A stretch of 64,000 bases of DNA, from contig JADIYM010000009.1 of assembly GCA_016705245.1 (NCBI GenBank), positions 62,001 to 126,000 on the forward strand, in the 5' to 3' direction. Position 1 is the stretch's first letter, and each line of letters begins with the position of its first letter. A program made the position numbers and the translations under genes. The notes below the pieces were generated by a model. It was not told where the DNA came from, did no database searches, and saw nothing but the letters and a program-made list of their open reading frames with translations. Shown here in pieces: positions 26,501-35,716 of the stretch. This DNA comes from Blastocatellia bacterium. GTDB lineage: Bacteria > Acidobacteriota > Blastocatellia > UBA7656 > JADIYM01.

Positions 26501-27273
26501 TCGATCGCTCCTCCGATAGTCAGCGAGGCGCCTCCGGCACGGACCGCCGTCGAATCGGCGATCATCACCTCGGCGTCTGCGGCTCCGAGGGCGATGCGAC
26601 CGACGACGCGGAGCACGCGTGCAGTCTCGTCATTCGCGGCCGCAACCGAGTCGCCGAGCGGCGCACCCGCCACCCATCTGCGCAGGAAATAGACGAAGAA
26701 CACCGGCGACTGGCTCACCCCGACGTGCCCGACGTACGCATCGGCGCCGACGGACAGCCAGCGTGTGGACTGGTCGGCATCGCCGCATCCCGTGTTGTAG
26801 ACGAGGCGGAGGGGCGTCGTCCGCTCCGCGCCGAGAGCGGCGACCGCATCGACGTAGCGGTTCCCGTGGGCGAGCAGGTACAGGTCGACGGTCTGGTACT
26901 CGGCGCACGCTTCGGCGACGGCCGCGATGAAAGCGGCGCGAACGCTGGAGCCTTCCGACTCGGTGAAGTACCAGACGCGGTCGTAGCCACGCTCGAGCGC
27001 CGGCAGTGTGAACGATCGCGTGCCCCATTTCTGGAACGCGATGACGTCGTCGCGGATGGCGATCGCGGCGCGTGGCGCGTCGGGAGTCCGTGTCGAGGTG
27101 AGAACGAACGGGCGTTCGACTAGAGCTGCGACGATCGCGAGAGACACGAGCGGCAGGAGCGACGCGACGATGAACGCGATGGATCGGCGGGAAAGAGTGG
27201 ACAGGATTACAGGATTATCAGGATTCACAGGATTCTCTGAGGTGTTTCTGAAAGCTTTTCCACTTCCTGTCAA
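26497..27273 (-). CDS. Membrane-anchored protein with a possible caspase-like (clan CD) core
   Basis: A 258-residue protein with one membrane segment (about 32-52) and a compact alpha/beta domain. A strand ends in LYLLAHGN with His136, and a later strand ends in LVYNTGCGDA with Cys163. This His-Gly followed by a Cys after the next strand is the dyad geometry of caspases, CHAT and gingipain-like peptidases; the identification is inference without a search. The first 25 or so codons, including the only convincing start, lie in a family E palindrome. It overlaps the downstream small membrane protein by four bases. Confidence 0.55.
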   Translation of the reverse strand: MTGSGKAFRNTSENPVNPDNPVILSTLSRRSIAFIVASLLPLVSLAIVAALVERPFVLTSTRTPDAPRAAIAIRDDVIAFQKWGTRSFTLPALERGYDRVWYFTESEGSSVRAAFIAAVAEACAEYQTVDLYLLAHGNRYVDAVAALGAERTTPLRLVYNTGCGDADQSTRWLSVGADAYVGHVGVSQSPVFFVYFLRRWVAGAPLGDSVAAANDETARVLRVVGRIALGAADAEVMIADSTAVRAGGASLTIGGAIE

Positions 27274-27302
27274 TCATGAAAATCCTGTAATCCTGTCCAC
27301 TC
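27195..27302. repeat. Family E palindrome, copy 1
   Basis: The arms start gagtggacaggattacagg and end with its exact complement. It lies between minus-strand genes and encodes the N-terminus of the gene at 26497-27273. Confidence 0.88.
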
Positions 27303-27310
27303 TCCCTCTC

Positions 27311-28843
27311 CTACCTCCAGTTTTTCGTCACCTCCCACACCTCCGGCAGCGGCGCGACGATGCCGCGGCAGACGAAGACCGGACTGTCGTCCTCGTACGG
27401 CATGCAGTCTCCGCAGTGAACGCGCGCGGCTTCCTCGACCGATGCGAAGTACTTCTCGAGATCCTCCCTGTCGACGCCCACGGTCACCATCACGTCGCCC
27501 GTGTAGCCGCGCGGTCCCCACACCCAGTAGTTCTGGTGCCCGCTGATCGCCTTCGGCAAGCCGTACTTCGGTCCCAAGAAATCCACGGCCCCGGCTTCGC
27601 CATAGTTGTCGGTGAAGATCGCGGCGCGCGCCTTCTCCTCCTCCGACAGCGTCCCCCACGCTTGTGCGACCGCGCCGACCATTTCCTCCCATCCGTGCAT
27701 GTCGGCGTAGAACTGCGGCAGGCGGCCCATCTCGTGATTTTCGGTCTTCGCGTGACCGAGTCCGATTGCTTCCGAATACGCGATGAATCGATCGACGCTC
27801 AGCACCGGCAGCACGAGCGGCGCCAGAAAAATGCCGCTCAGCACGACGCCCGCCAGGCTCACCGGCCGCAGCCACGCCAGGCTCGCCCGCTCGGCCGCGT
27901 GCTCGACGGCGATCGCACCAGCGGCAAACAGCATCGGGAAGATCGGGCCGAAGTAGTAATCCTTGCCGCGCAGCAGTACGAGAATGACGAACAGCAGAAT
28001 GGCCGAGATCCCCAACGCGCGGTACGGGCGCACGCGTGGTCCCGCGATGAGGTACGCGATCCCCGCGATCCAGATCGGGAAAGCAGCGGGCCCCCCGAGC
28101 ACGATCTGTCGCGTGAAGAACTCGAGCGGCGACATCTCGTAGTTCTTGCCCGCCCCGGCGTTGCGCAGGATCTCGAGGATTGGCCAGTCGTGCGCGACGT
28201 TCCAGACCACGTTCGGAAACCAGACCAGCAGCGCGATTGCGGCCCCGGCCCACGCCCAGCGGTTCACGAGGATGCGGCTTTCGGGCGTCAGCAGCAGCCC
28301 TCCGACGACGCTCGCGCCGAAGAAGGCCATCGAATACTTGTTCTGCATGCCGATGCCCGCCACGGCGCCGGCCAGGAGCCACCAGCGAGGATCCGCGCCG
28401 CGGATGAGCCGGATCACGACGAGCGCAAACGTCATCCAGAGCAGCGGCTCGAACGCGTTCATCGAAAGAAAGTTGTTTTGCGCGAGCAGAATCGGCGATG
28501 CGATGACCGAGACCGCGGCGAGCGCCTGCGCGAAGCGACGTCCGCCCATCTCGCGCGCAATCGCGCCGGCGACGACGACGAGCAACGCGCCGCAGATCGC
28601 CGGCAGCAGGCGGACGCCTGAAAGCGAGTCGCCGAAGAGCGAGCGGCCAGCGGCGGAGGCGACGGCGACGAGGGGGGGATGGTCGGCGTAGCCCCAGTCG
28701 AGACGGTCTCCGCAGGTGAAGAAGTAGAGCTCGTCGCGAAAGTAGCCGTACCCGCGGTTGGCGTACAGATGGATGATCAGCTTCACCCCGGCGAGCGCGA
28801 GGACGATGTTCCGTCCCGAGACGTCTGAGAATCGTGTCGTCAT
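27311..28843 (-). CDS. GT39-type (ArnT/PMT-like) membrane glycosyltransferase
   Basis: A 510-residue protein with about ten membrane segments. Near the N-terminus, FRDELYF (Asp37, Glu38) and DWGYADHPP (Asp54) match the first-loop catalytic acid and DxxxHPP motifs of dolichyl- or undecaprenyl-phosphate-sugar glycosyltransferases (PMT_2). The C-terminal periplasmic part is globular, with a CGDC motif near residue 485 that could form a disulfide. It should transfer a lipid-linked sugar to a glycolipid or protein on the periplasmic side. Acceptor and sugar are unknown. Upstream lies a family A palindrome. Confidence 0.9.
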   Translation of the reverse strand: MTTRFSDVSGRNIVLALAGVKLIIHLYANRGYGYFRDELYFFTCGDRLDWGYADHPPLVAVASAAGRSLFGDSLSGVRLLPAICGALLVVVAGAIAREMGGRRFAQALAAVSVIASPILLAQNNFLSMNAFEPLLWMTFALVVIRLIRGADPRWWLLAGAVAGIGMQNKYSMAFFGASVVGGLLLTPESRILVNRWAWAGAAIALLVWFPNVVWNVAHDWPILEILRNAGAGKNYEMSPLEFFTRQIVLGGPAAFPIWIAGIAYLIAGPRVRPYRALGISAILLFVILVLLRGKDYYFGPIFPMLFAAGAIAVEHAAERASLAWLRPVSLAGVVLSGIFLAPLVLPVLSVDRFIAYSEAIGLGHAKTENHEMGRLPQFYADMHGWEEMVGAVAQAWGTLSEEEKARAAIFTDNYGEAGAVDFLGPKYGLPKAISGHQNYWVWGPRGYTGDVMVTVGVDREDLEKYFASVEEAARVHCGDCMPYEDDSPVFVCRGIVAPLPEVWEVTKNWR

Positions 28844-28939
28844 GGCGCCAATCTGGCCCTGAGTCCGGATCGCTGCAACATCCGTGGGACGAACCCTGCC
28901 GTTGCAGGGACGAACTCGCCTTCCCCGGGGACGGGTTCA

Positions 28940-29028
28940 CCTCAGTGTCTCCGTGACTCTGTGCCTCTGGGTGCGGAGCGTCTGAAGAGCTTCGCACGCG
29001 GAGGCCCAGAGTCACGGAGACACTGAGG
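28940..29028. repeat. Family A palindrome, copy 4
   Basis: The arms share cctcagtgtctccgtgactc and its exact complement at the outer end, so this copy pairs best at its ends. It lies in the 212-base gap between two minus-strand genes. Confidence 0.85.
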
Positions 29029-29055
29029 ACGGACCCAGGAAACAGCTTGCTGCTG

Positions 29056-29781
29056 CTATCGGTTCAAGCCGAGCACCGATGCCGGGGCGCGGTCGATGAA
29101 GGTCCTCGTCCACATGACTTCCGCGCCGTCCGACATCCGCAAACGGTACTCGCCGTGGAACCATGGCTGAACTTCGACAACTGCATCGAGACGGACGACA
29201 GTCGAACGATTCGCCCGCAGGAATCTCGATGGGTCGAGACGGGCAGCGATGCTCTCGATCGTCGCGCGCATCCGGTATTCGGCCGTTCCTGCGTGCACGA
29301 CGACGTAGTTGCGATCCGCTTCGATCCGGTCGATGCCCTCCACTCGCACGAACACCGACCGATCGCCATCGGGAACTAGAATTCTCTCGGCGAACGGCTC
29401 GCCCGCCCTCGAGTCCGCCACGCGGTCGCCACGCTCTATCCGTCCGCGAATCCGCGAAAGCGTCTCGTGAAATCTCGCAGGACTCACCGGTTTCAGCAGG
29501 TAGCTCATCGCGTGTACCTCGAATGCTCGGAGCGCGAACTCGTCGTGCGCCGTCACGAAGACGATAGCCGGCGCTTCGGATCCGAGCGCTTCCACCACGG
29601 CAAATCCGTCCATGTCGGGCATCTGGACGTCGAGGAAAACGAGGTCCGGACGCAGCCGTCGAATGACGTCGATGGCCGCGCGGCCGCAATCCGCCTCGCC
29701 AGCGACTTCGATGCCGTCCTCGTCGGCGAGGTATCGCCGCAGCTTCGTTCGTGCGGGCCGCTCGTCGTCGACGAGCACCAC
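29056..29781 (-). CDS. LytTR-family response regulator
   Basis: A 241-residue response regulator. The receiver domain has the acidic pair VDDE near the start, Asp51 as phosphoacceptor (VFLDVQMPDMDG), TAHD and the conserved Lys in LLKPV. The C-terminal LytTR DNA-binding domain (about 130-235) includes EADRNYVVVHAG and RFLRANRSTVV. It pairs with the frameshifted histidine kinase encoded 22 bases upstream. The GTG start has aagg before it; the start is not certain. Targets cannot be told from here. Confidence 0.92.
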   Translation of the reverse strand: MVLVDDERPARTKLRRYLADEDGIEVAGEADCGRAAIDVIRRLRPDLVFLDVQMPDMDGFAVVEALGSEAPAIVFVTAHDEFALRAFEVHAMSYLLKPVSPARFHETLSRIRGRIERGDRVADSRAGEPFAERILVPDGDRSVFVRVEGIDRIEADRNYVVVHAGTAEYRMRATIESIAARLDPSRFLRANRSTVVRLDAVVEVQPWFHGEYRLRMSDGAEVMWTRTFIDRAPASVLGLNR

Positions 29782-29803
29782 GCGGAGCCTTGACTGCCCG
29801 CCT

Positions 29804-30880
29804 TCACGGCACGGTCACCACCTCCGGCGCCTCGACGTACGGAATGCGGATCTCGATTTCGAGCCCCCACCCGGTGCCATCTCGAACTCGATCGTCTGGC
29901 CGTCGCCGTACATCGTCCTGAGCCGGTCCACGGTGTTCGACAGGCCGATTCCACCATTGCGAATCGCGGCGTCGACGTCCTCGAGTCCCGGCCCGCCGTC
30001 GCGCACCGAGAGCACGAGCCGGTCGCCGTCGCGGTGCGCGGCGAAGTCGATTCGGATCGCGCCCGAATCGGGGTCGGCCCCGTGTCGCACTGCGTTTTCC
30101 ACCAGGGGCTGGAGGAGGAGCTGCGGGACGACGGCCCGTCGCACGCTGTCGTCGACGTCGATTCGAACGCCGAGCCGGTCGCCGAACCTTGCGCGCATGA
30201 TGTCGAGGTAGAGATCCAGATAATCGAGCTCCTCTTCGAGGGGGACCTCCTGCGAGACCGACCCCTTGAGGGTCAGTCGCAGGAACTCGCTCAGCTTCGC
30301 GAGCATCTCGTCGGCGGCCTTCGGATCCTCGTAGATCAGCGACGATACCGTGTTCAGCGCGTTGAAGAGGAAGTGCGGCTGGATCTGAAGCCGCAGCGAC
30401 TGCAGTTGCGCCTGGGAGAGTCGCGCCTCGAGCCGCGCGGTCTCGACCTCCCGGTCGCGCGATCGCCGGTAGTGGTCGAAGAGGTGCACGAAGCCGACGG
30501 CGATCGCGTAGGCGATGACGTCGTGCGGGAGCTCCATGAAGTAGCGTACCGGCATGTACCCGTAGTCGTACGCATCCAGGCCGGCACCGCGACGCCGGCA
30601 GCGATGCGCACCGGGCCACTGGTCCCCACGCCGCGCGACCGATCGGGTACCGGCGCGCGAGGAGAACGGGAATGAAGAGCAGCAGGATGCCGGCCCAGGC
30701 CGAGGTCATCTCATCGATGAACCGCGGCACGAGCTTGTCGTATTCGCCGAACGCCGCTTCCTCGAGGTAACGGTAGACGAAGAGGAGCAGTCCGATCGCC
30801 GTCGCGAATGCGAATGCCGCGAGGATCGTCCGCCACCGGCGGTGGAGAGTTGACAGGATTTCGGGATTGGCAGGATTCAC
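29804..30880 (-). pseudogene. LytS/YehU-type sensor histidine kinase with three frameshifts
   Basis: Three reading frames must be joined to give one kinase. The first carries two membrane segments up to RRYPIGRAAWG, the second carries TSGPVRIAAGVAVP, and the third starts at GLDAYDYGYMPV. The third includes PHFLFNALN (phospho-His) and the ATPase N box QPLVENAVRHG with GGPGL. The original frame returns for LEIEIRIPY and the stop. Each junction is repaired by adding one G at or beside a G run (near 30630, 30580 and 29870), so the span remains a multiple of three. Sequencing error is likely. Intact, it is the partner of the LytTR regulator. The first residues lie in a family E palindrome. Confidence 0.85.
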
Positions 30881-30951
30881 AGGATTCTCAGTGAAGCCTT
30901 TTGCACGCGGTCCCGTTTTCTGTCAATCCTGCAATCCTGTCCACTCTCTAC
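30842..30951. repeat. Family E palindrome, copy 2
   Basis: The arms begin gtggagagttgacaggat and end aatcctgtccactctctac. It lies between minus-strand genes and overlaps the start of the kinase frame and the end of the TPR gene. Confidence 0.85.
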
Positions 30952-32000
30952 GGCTTCGGCTGCGCCTTGGCCTTCTCGCGGAGGGAGTCGATGAGCGTCT
31001 CGATTTTCTTCCGATCCCGCAGCTCGGGATTCTCCGAGAGCAGTCGCTCGAACGCCGTGATGGCTTCCCGATAACGGCTGTCCTTCATGTAAATGCTCGC
31101 CAACCCGAGATGGAGCTCCGGCACCTTGCGCGCGCCCTTCTCGTAGGCCTTCTCGAGCAGATCTTCGGCCTCGGTGGACTTGCCGTCGCGCATGAGCGCG
31201 AGCCCGAGATAGATGAGCGTGTTCTGGCTGGCGGGGTCGAGCTCCAGGGACCGGCGGAACGACGCGGTTGCCTCCGCGTGCTTGCCGGCCTTGTAGTAGA
31301 GCACGCCGATGGCGTAGTGGGCCTTCGATCCGTTCGGATTCACTTCGAGAGCGCGAGCGAGTACCGGATACGCCTCGTTGAGCTGGTCGGACTTCACGTA
31401 TTCGGCACCAAGTGCCTCCATTGCCAGGTAGTAGTCCGGGTAGAGCTCGATCGCCCGCTTGAGCGCGACGATGGCTTCGTCCGATTTGTTGCCCTTGAGC
31501 AGCTTCTCGGCGCGACCGAACTCCTTCTGTGCGACTTTCGGAACCTCCTGATAAAACACGACGCCGGCGTTCGCAACCGCTGGCCGGTCACCGCGAGGCT
31601 GCGAGGGTACCAGGACGATGTCGACGCGGAAGATCTCGCCCGCGGCCGAGAACGGGCTCGGATCCAGCTCGATGCGCTGCCGCTGCCTCTCGTATGGAAG
31701 CGGACCCGGCTCGGCATCGATGTAGAAGTTCCCCGCACCGACAGTGAGCTGGAAGCGTCCGGCCGCATCTGTGATGAAGTTCCCAACCGGCGAGTATCCG
31801 TCGTTGAGGACCGAGATTCGCACGTTCTGAACCGGGCGATTGTCCGGACCGACGACACGCCCTTCGATTCGCGCCCGCGCCGGTGGTCGCGGACCGGTGC
31901 TCTGGGCGAGGGCGTTTTCACCTGCAAACGCGATACCGGCAACGATCGCCAGGAAGGCCCAGATCACACGTCGCGAGGTCCCTCGGGTCATCTCATTCAT
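30948..32000 (-). CDS. Secreted carboxypeptidase-regulatory-like/TPR protein
   Basis: A 350-residue protein. A signal peptide (about 4-30) is followed by a carboxypeptidase-regulatory-like beta domain (about 42-130, with GRVVGPDNRPVQNVRI and GRFQL) and then five or so tetratricopeptide repeats (about 150-330, with AIVALKRAIELYP and ATASFRRSLELDP). Both parts are protein-binding folds, so it is probably a periplasmic scaffold. Two in-frame ATGs (32000, 31991) are close together; the longer frame to 32159 is not protein-like. It is divergent from the Oar-like receptor gene, which carries the same type of beta domain. Confidence 0.85.
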   Translation of the reverse strand: MNEMTRGTSRRVIWAFLAIVAGIAFAGENALAQSTGPRPPARARIEGRVVGPDNRPVQNVRISVLNDGYSPVGNFITDAAGRFQLTVGAGNFYIDAEPGPLPYERQRQRIELDPSPFSAAGEIFRVDIVLVPSQPRGDRPAVANAGVVFYQEVPKVAQKEFGRAEKLLKGNKSDEAIVALKRAIELYPDYYLAMEALGAEYVKSDQLNEAYPVLARALEVNPNGSKAHYAIGVLYYKAGKHAEATASFRRSLELDPASQNTLIYLGLALMRDGKSTEAEDLLEKAYEKGARKVPELHLGLASIYMKDSRYREAITAFERLLSENPELRDRKKIETLIDSLREKAKAQPKP

Positions 32001-32380
32001 CTCGTGTTGTGCTCGATTTTGCGCTGCAGGCTGATTTCGCAGCGCGAGCGAGTATATCCGAATTCTCGTATTTTTCTTACAATTTGTCGGATTTCGAAGT
32101 CCCCAGGTCACCCGAACTACGCACTCGCAGCGCGCAATACCCAATCGCCACCTCTTCATTTACAACCGTTTACATACTTTTCATTCTTGTTACCGTCGGT
32201 TGACATCCCCGGAATGCCATTTGCTTCATCAGGGCGTCCCCGCAGTTAGAGAGTCTCTCGTCACCGGTCGGGCACTTATCCCGGCTCCGTGGTCGGAGAC
32301 GGTTTCTTACAACAGGTCTCGCCTGTTGGCTCAGACCGCTTTACCCATCGAGCGCTATCCAATCGAAGAGGAGGAGTCTC
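32001..32380. promoter_or_regulatory. AT-rich divergent promoter region
   Basis: This 380-base gap is much more AT-rich than the rest of the window, as expected for promoters of the leftward TPR gene and the rightward TonB receptor. For the TPR gene a -10-like TATACT reads leftwards at 32056-32051, about 50 bases before the ATG. For the receptor a TTGACA occurs at 32200-32205, but I find no good -10 at normal spacing. No palindrome family is present. Confidence 0.45.
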
Positions 32381-35300
32381 ATGCGCAAGAGCAGTGGGAT
32401 TCGGCCGCACAGCGTGATGCGCCGGATCATCTCGACAGCGCGTTCATCGTTTCCGGTGTTCGCCATCTGCCTTCTGACCCTCGGTGCCGTACCAGCTTTC
32501 GGACAGGAAGTCACGGGCGGCATCAAGGGTCAGGTCAACGACGTTCAAGGTGCGGCAGTCGCGGGTGCGACCGTCGAGCTCATCACCGCGCAGCGGACGT
32601 TCACGACCACAACCGACGGCAACGGCCGGTACGAATTCCTGCGTGTCGCTTCGGGCGTGCACCAGGTCAAGGTTGCGGCGGCCGGCTTCGGCTCGAAGAT
32701 CAGCGAGAATGTGGCCGTCGAACTCGGCAAGACACTCTCGGTGAATTTCGAACTGACGCCTGGAATGGCCGGTGAGTCCGTCACCGTGACGACGAGCGAC
32801 GAACCCATCGTCGACATCTCGTCGAACAAGGTGGCGACAAACGTCAATCGAGAAGAGTTTGCACTCATTCCGAAGACGCTGAATTTCTCGTCGATCATCA
32901 ATGTCGCGCCTGGCGTTCGCCAGGAGGACAAGAGCGCGGGCTTCACGATCGACGGCGCCTCGGGCTCCGAGAACGTGTTCATCATCGACGGCGTCGAAGT
33001 GACGCGCGTTGAGGACGGCGCCCTCGGATCGACCAAGAACGTGCCGTTCGACTTCGTCCGCGAAGTCCAGATCAAGAGCGCGGGCTACGAAGCCGAATAT
33101 GGCGGCGCCACGGGCGGCGTCATCAACGTGCAGACGCGCGGCGGCGGCAACGACTGGCACGGCGAGGCTCGCCTCGAGTTCCAGACCGACGAGCTCATCG
33201 CGCATGCGAACCCGGTCCTCCGTCTCGACCCGCTGGATTCGGACGTGGCCGAGTACTTCGACCAGCCGAATCTCGACCGCGACTACCGCATCTTCGCGCC
33301 GGTCTTCTCGGTTGGCGGCCCGATCGTCAAGGACAAGCTCTGGTTCTTCGGCAGCTACGCTCCGCAGCTCGAGCGTACCGAACAGATCCTAGAGCTCACT
33401 CAGAACACGGGCACGGCCATCAACGTCCTCGACTCGCGCCCGATTCAGCGTCTCAACAAGACGCACTTCTACTTCGGCCGTCTCGACTTCGCGCCGACGG
33501 ACCGCCTCCAGGCGAACGTCAGCTTCATTGGCAGCCCGTCCCGCGTGGAAGGTCAGCTCGTTGGCACGAACAACCAGACCGCCAGCCTGACCGTGTTCCA
33601 GGACGTCCGTCACCAGCTCAAGGGCGGCTACACGCCGTCGTGGAACCTGGCCTCGGGTGTCAACTACAGCGTCACGGACAACTTCATCATTGGATTCCGT
33701 GCTGGCCGCACGTACCTGAACGACAAGGGCGGCTCCTACGACGTTCCGGTCGGCACGCCGCTGTATAACGTGGTTATCCCCTGCAACCCGGCGGACTTTG
33801 ACTGCGCCCCGGGCACGACGTCGGCCGGTCTTCCGGTCATCACGAACAATTTCGCAGCGCTCTTCAACATCACGACGCGCACGAACGTCAACGTTGACGC
33901 CACGTACAGTGTGCGACTTGGTGGACAGCAGCACATCTTCAAGGGCGGCTATCAGTACAACCGCCTGAGCAACAAGGTCGACGAAGGCCAGATCGGTGGC
34001 CTCATCAACCTCTACTTCGACCGCACGTTCGCAGGCGAACGCGGTGAGTTTGGCTACTACCGCGTCACCGACTTCGGAACGAAGGGCGACGTCACGAGCA
34101 ACACGAAGGCGCTGTTCGTGCAGGATCAGTGGACTATTCACCCCCGCGTGACTCTCAACCTCGGAATCCGCTTCGAGCACGAGTTCCTGCCGACTTTCCC
34201 GATCGATGCGACCTTCCACCCGACCCTCGATCCCGATCAGCTCTCGACTGCGCCGGCGCGCCCGATCGAGTTTGGCTGGGGCGACAAAATTGCGCCGCGC
34301 ATCGGCGTGGCGTGGGACGTCATGGGTGACCAGAAGCTGAAGATCTTCGGAAGCTTCGGCGTCTTCTACGACACGATGAAGTATGAGCTGCCGCGCGGAT
34401 CGTTCGGCGGCGACCGGTTCCTGCGAACCTGGTACAAGCTCGAGACGCTCGACTTCAGGAGCCTCACGCTCTCGAACACACCGGGCGACATCATCGACGG
34501 ACCGCTGGACTTCCGCGTTCCTTCTAGCCTTGCTCCCGAGCCGGGCGAGCAGCCCGGAATCGACCCGAACCTCGAGCCGACACGTCAGCACGAGTTCACG
34601 GTCGGCGGCGACTATGCACTCCGCGACGATCTCGCTTTCGGAGTCCGGTTCACCCGCAAGGTGCTCGACCGGACGATCGAAGACGTCGGCCGCCACGATG
34701 CGGACGGCAACGAGATCTACACGATCGGTAATCCGGGTTACGGTTCGACGCAGGATTCGGCGTTCTTCAACCCGGCGGCTCCTCGCGCGGTTCGTGAATA
34801 CACGGGCCTCGAGTTCCGGCTCGACAAGCGCTTCTCGAACAACTGGTACGCGAACGTCACCTACCTCTGGAGCAAGCTGTACGGCAACTACGCCGGACTG
34901 GCGAGCTCGGACGAAGTGACGAACGGCGTCGGACGCTCCTCGCCCAACGTCAACCGCTACTATGACTTCCCGACGCTGCTGTTCGATGCCGCGGGACAGG
35001 AAACGCTCGGCCGCCTTCCGACGGACCGTCCGCATACCTTCAAGGGCTATGCAGCCTACCGCTTCAACTACGGCAGCATGTCGACCGAAGTCGGCGGCTC
35101 CCAACTCTTCTACTCGGGCACTCCGGTCACGACCCGCGTCGAGACGCTCTTCGCCGAGCACATCGCGTTCGGACGTGAGGACGGTGGCCGATCAGAAGCT
35201 TTCTCGCAGACGGACTTGCTGGTGACGCACCGCTGGAACATCACGGAGCGCATCGCCTTCAAGGCGTCGATGAACGTCCAGAACCTGTTCGACGAGCGCA

Positions 35301-35539
35301 ATGAGCTCGTGCGGTACGAGCGTCTTACGGCTGACGGCGTCGAGCTTGGTCTCGACGAGAGCGACTTCCCGCAGTCGGCGTACGACGACTATTTCGGACT
35401 TGGCTACGACGGTGTTCGTGCTCGTCTTGTCCAGCAGGGCATTGACGATGACGAGAACGTGTTCGATCCGCGGTACAACTTCACGCAGATCTTCCAGGCT
35501 CCGCGTCAGGTTCGCTTCGGATTCGGCATCGAGTGGTAA
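32381..35539 (+). CDS. Oar-like TonB-dependent outer membrane receptor
   Basis: A 1052-residue protein. The signal peptide ends near AFGQ (residue 42). A carboxypeptidase-regulatory-like beta domain follows (about 45-125), then a TonB plug (about 145-260, with IDGVEVTRVEDG and EYGGATGGVINVQTRGGGN) and a long beta-barrel ending in an aromatic-rich VRFGFGIEW. This is the Oar-type architecture abundant in Acidobacteriota and Myxococcota, thought to take up large carbohydrates or peptides. It needs TonB/ExbBD, not encoded here apart from the partial TonB-like gene at the right edge. The ATG has gaggagg upstream, and a strong terminator follows. Confidence 0.93.
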   Translation: MRKSSGIRPHSVMRRIISTARSSFPVFAICLLTLGAVPAFGQEVTGGIKGQVNDVQGAAVAGATVELITAQRTFTTTTDGNGRYEFLRVASGVHQVKVAAAGFGSKISENVAVELGKTLSVNFELTPGMAGESVTVTTSDEPIVDISSNKVATNVNREEFALIPKTLNFSSIINVAPGVRQEDKSAGFTIDGASGSENVFIIDGVEVTRVEDGALGSTKNVPFDFVREVQIKSAGYEAEYGGATGGVINVQTRGGGNDWHGEARLEFQTDELIAHANPVLRLDPLDSDVAEYFDQPNLDRDYRIFAPVFSVGGPIVKDKLWFFGSYAPQLERTEQILELTQNTGTAINVLDSRPIQRLNKTHFYFGRLDFAPTDRLQANVSFIGSPSRVEGQLVGTNNQTASLTVFQDVRHQLKGGYTPSWNLASGVNYSVTDNFIIGFRAGRTYLNDKGGSYDVPVGTPLYNVVIPCNPADFDCAPGTTSAGLPVITNNFAALFNITTRTNVNVDATYSVRLGGQQHIFKGGYQYNRLSNKVDEGQIGGLINLYFDRTFAGERGEFGYYRVTDFGTKGDVTSNTKALFVQDQWTIHPRVTLNLGIRFEHEFLPTFPIDATFHPTLDPDQLSTAPARPIEFGWGDKIAPRIGVAWDVMGDQKLKIFGSFGVFYDTMKYELPRGSFGGDRFLRTWYKLETLDFRSLTLSNTPGDIIDGPLDFRVPSSLAPEPGEQPGIDPNLEPTRQHEFTVGGDYALRDDLAFGVRFTRKVLDRTIEDVGRHDADGNEIYTIGNPGYGSTQDSAFFNPAAPRAVREYTGLEFRLDKRFSNNWYANVTYLWSKLYGNYAGLASSDEVTNGVGRSSPNVNRYYDFPTLLFDAAGQETLGRLPTDRPHTFKGYAAYRFNYGSMSTEVGGSQLFYSGTPVTTRVETLFAEHIAFGREDGGRSEAFSQTDLLVTHRWNITERIAFKASMNVQNLFDERNELVRYERLTADGVELGLDESDFPQSAYDDYFGLGYDGVRARLVQQGIDDDENVFDPRYNFTQIFQAPRQVRFGFGIEW

Positions 35540-35560
35540 GGGCTACTCGATAGACGGTAT

Positions 35561-35600
35561 CAACCGCCCTCTCCGGAAACGGGGAGGGCGGTTGTGTTTG
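35561..35600 (+). terminator. Terminator hairpin after the Oar-like receptor gene
   Basis: Stem 35561-35574 (caaccgccctctcc) pairs with 35581-35594 with one wobble, around loop ggaaac. A short t-rich tgttt follows. It lies 21 bases after the receptor stop. Confidence 0.8.
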
Positions 35601-35610
35601 CGGGCTACGA

Positions 35611-35710
35611 GAGCTGCGCACACAGAGCCGCGGAGTCACAGAGACACGGAGTCCTCCATGTGTGATTTCCTCCGTGACTCCGTGACTCTGTGACTCAGTG
35701 TGCGAAGCTC
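35611..35710. repeat. Family A palindrome, copy 5 (reverse order)
   Basis: Here the gcgcacacagag arm comes first and the ctcagtgtgcgaagctc arm last, so the element is turned inside out compared with copies 1-4. It lies between convergent genes. Confidence 0.8.
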
Positions 35711-35716
35711 TTGCCC

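Noticed and set aside
32200..32230. TTGACA as a -35 box of the TonB receptor gene
   Set aside because: No acceptable -10 box at 16-18 bases. Kept only as part of the AT-rich promoter region.
33389..35161. A 590-residue minus-strand open frame inside the TonB receptor gene
   Set aside because: Arg/Glu/Val-rich shadow of the well-supported receptor frame. No domain or ribosome site is evident.
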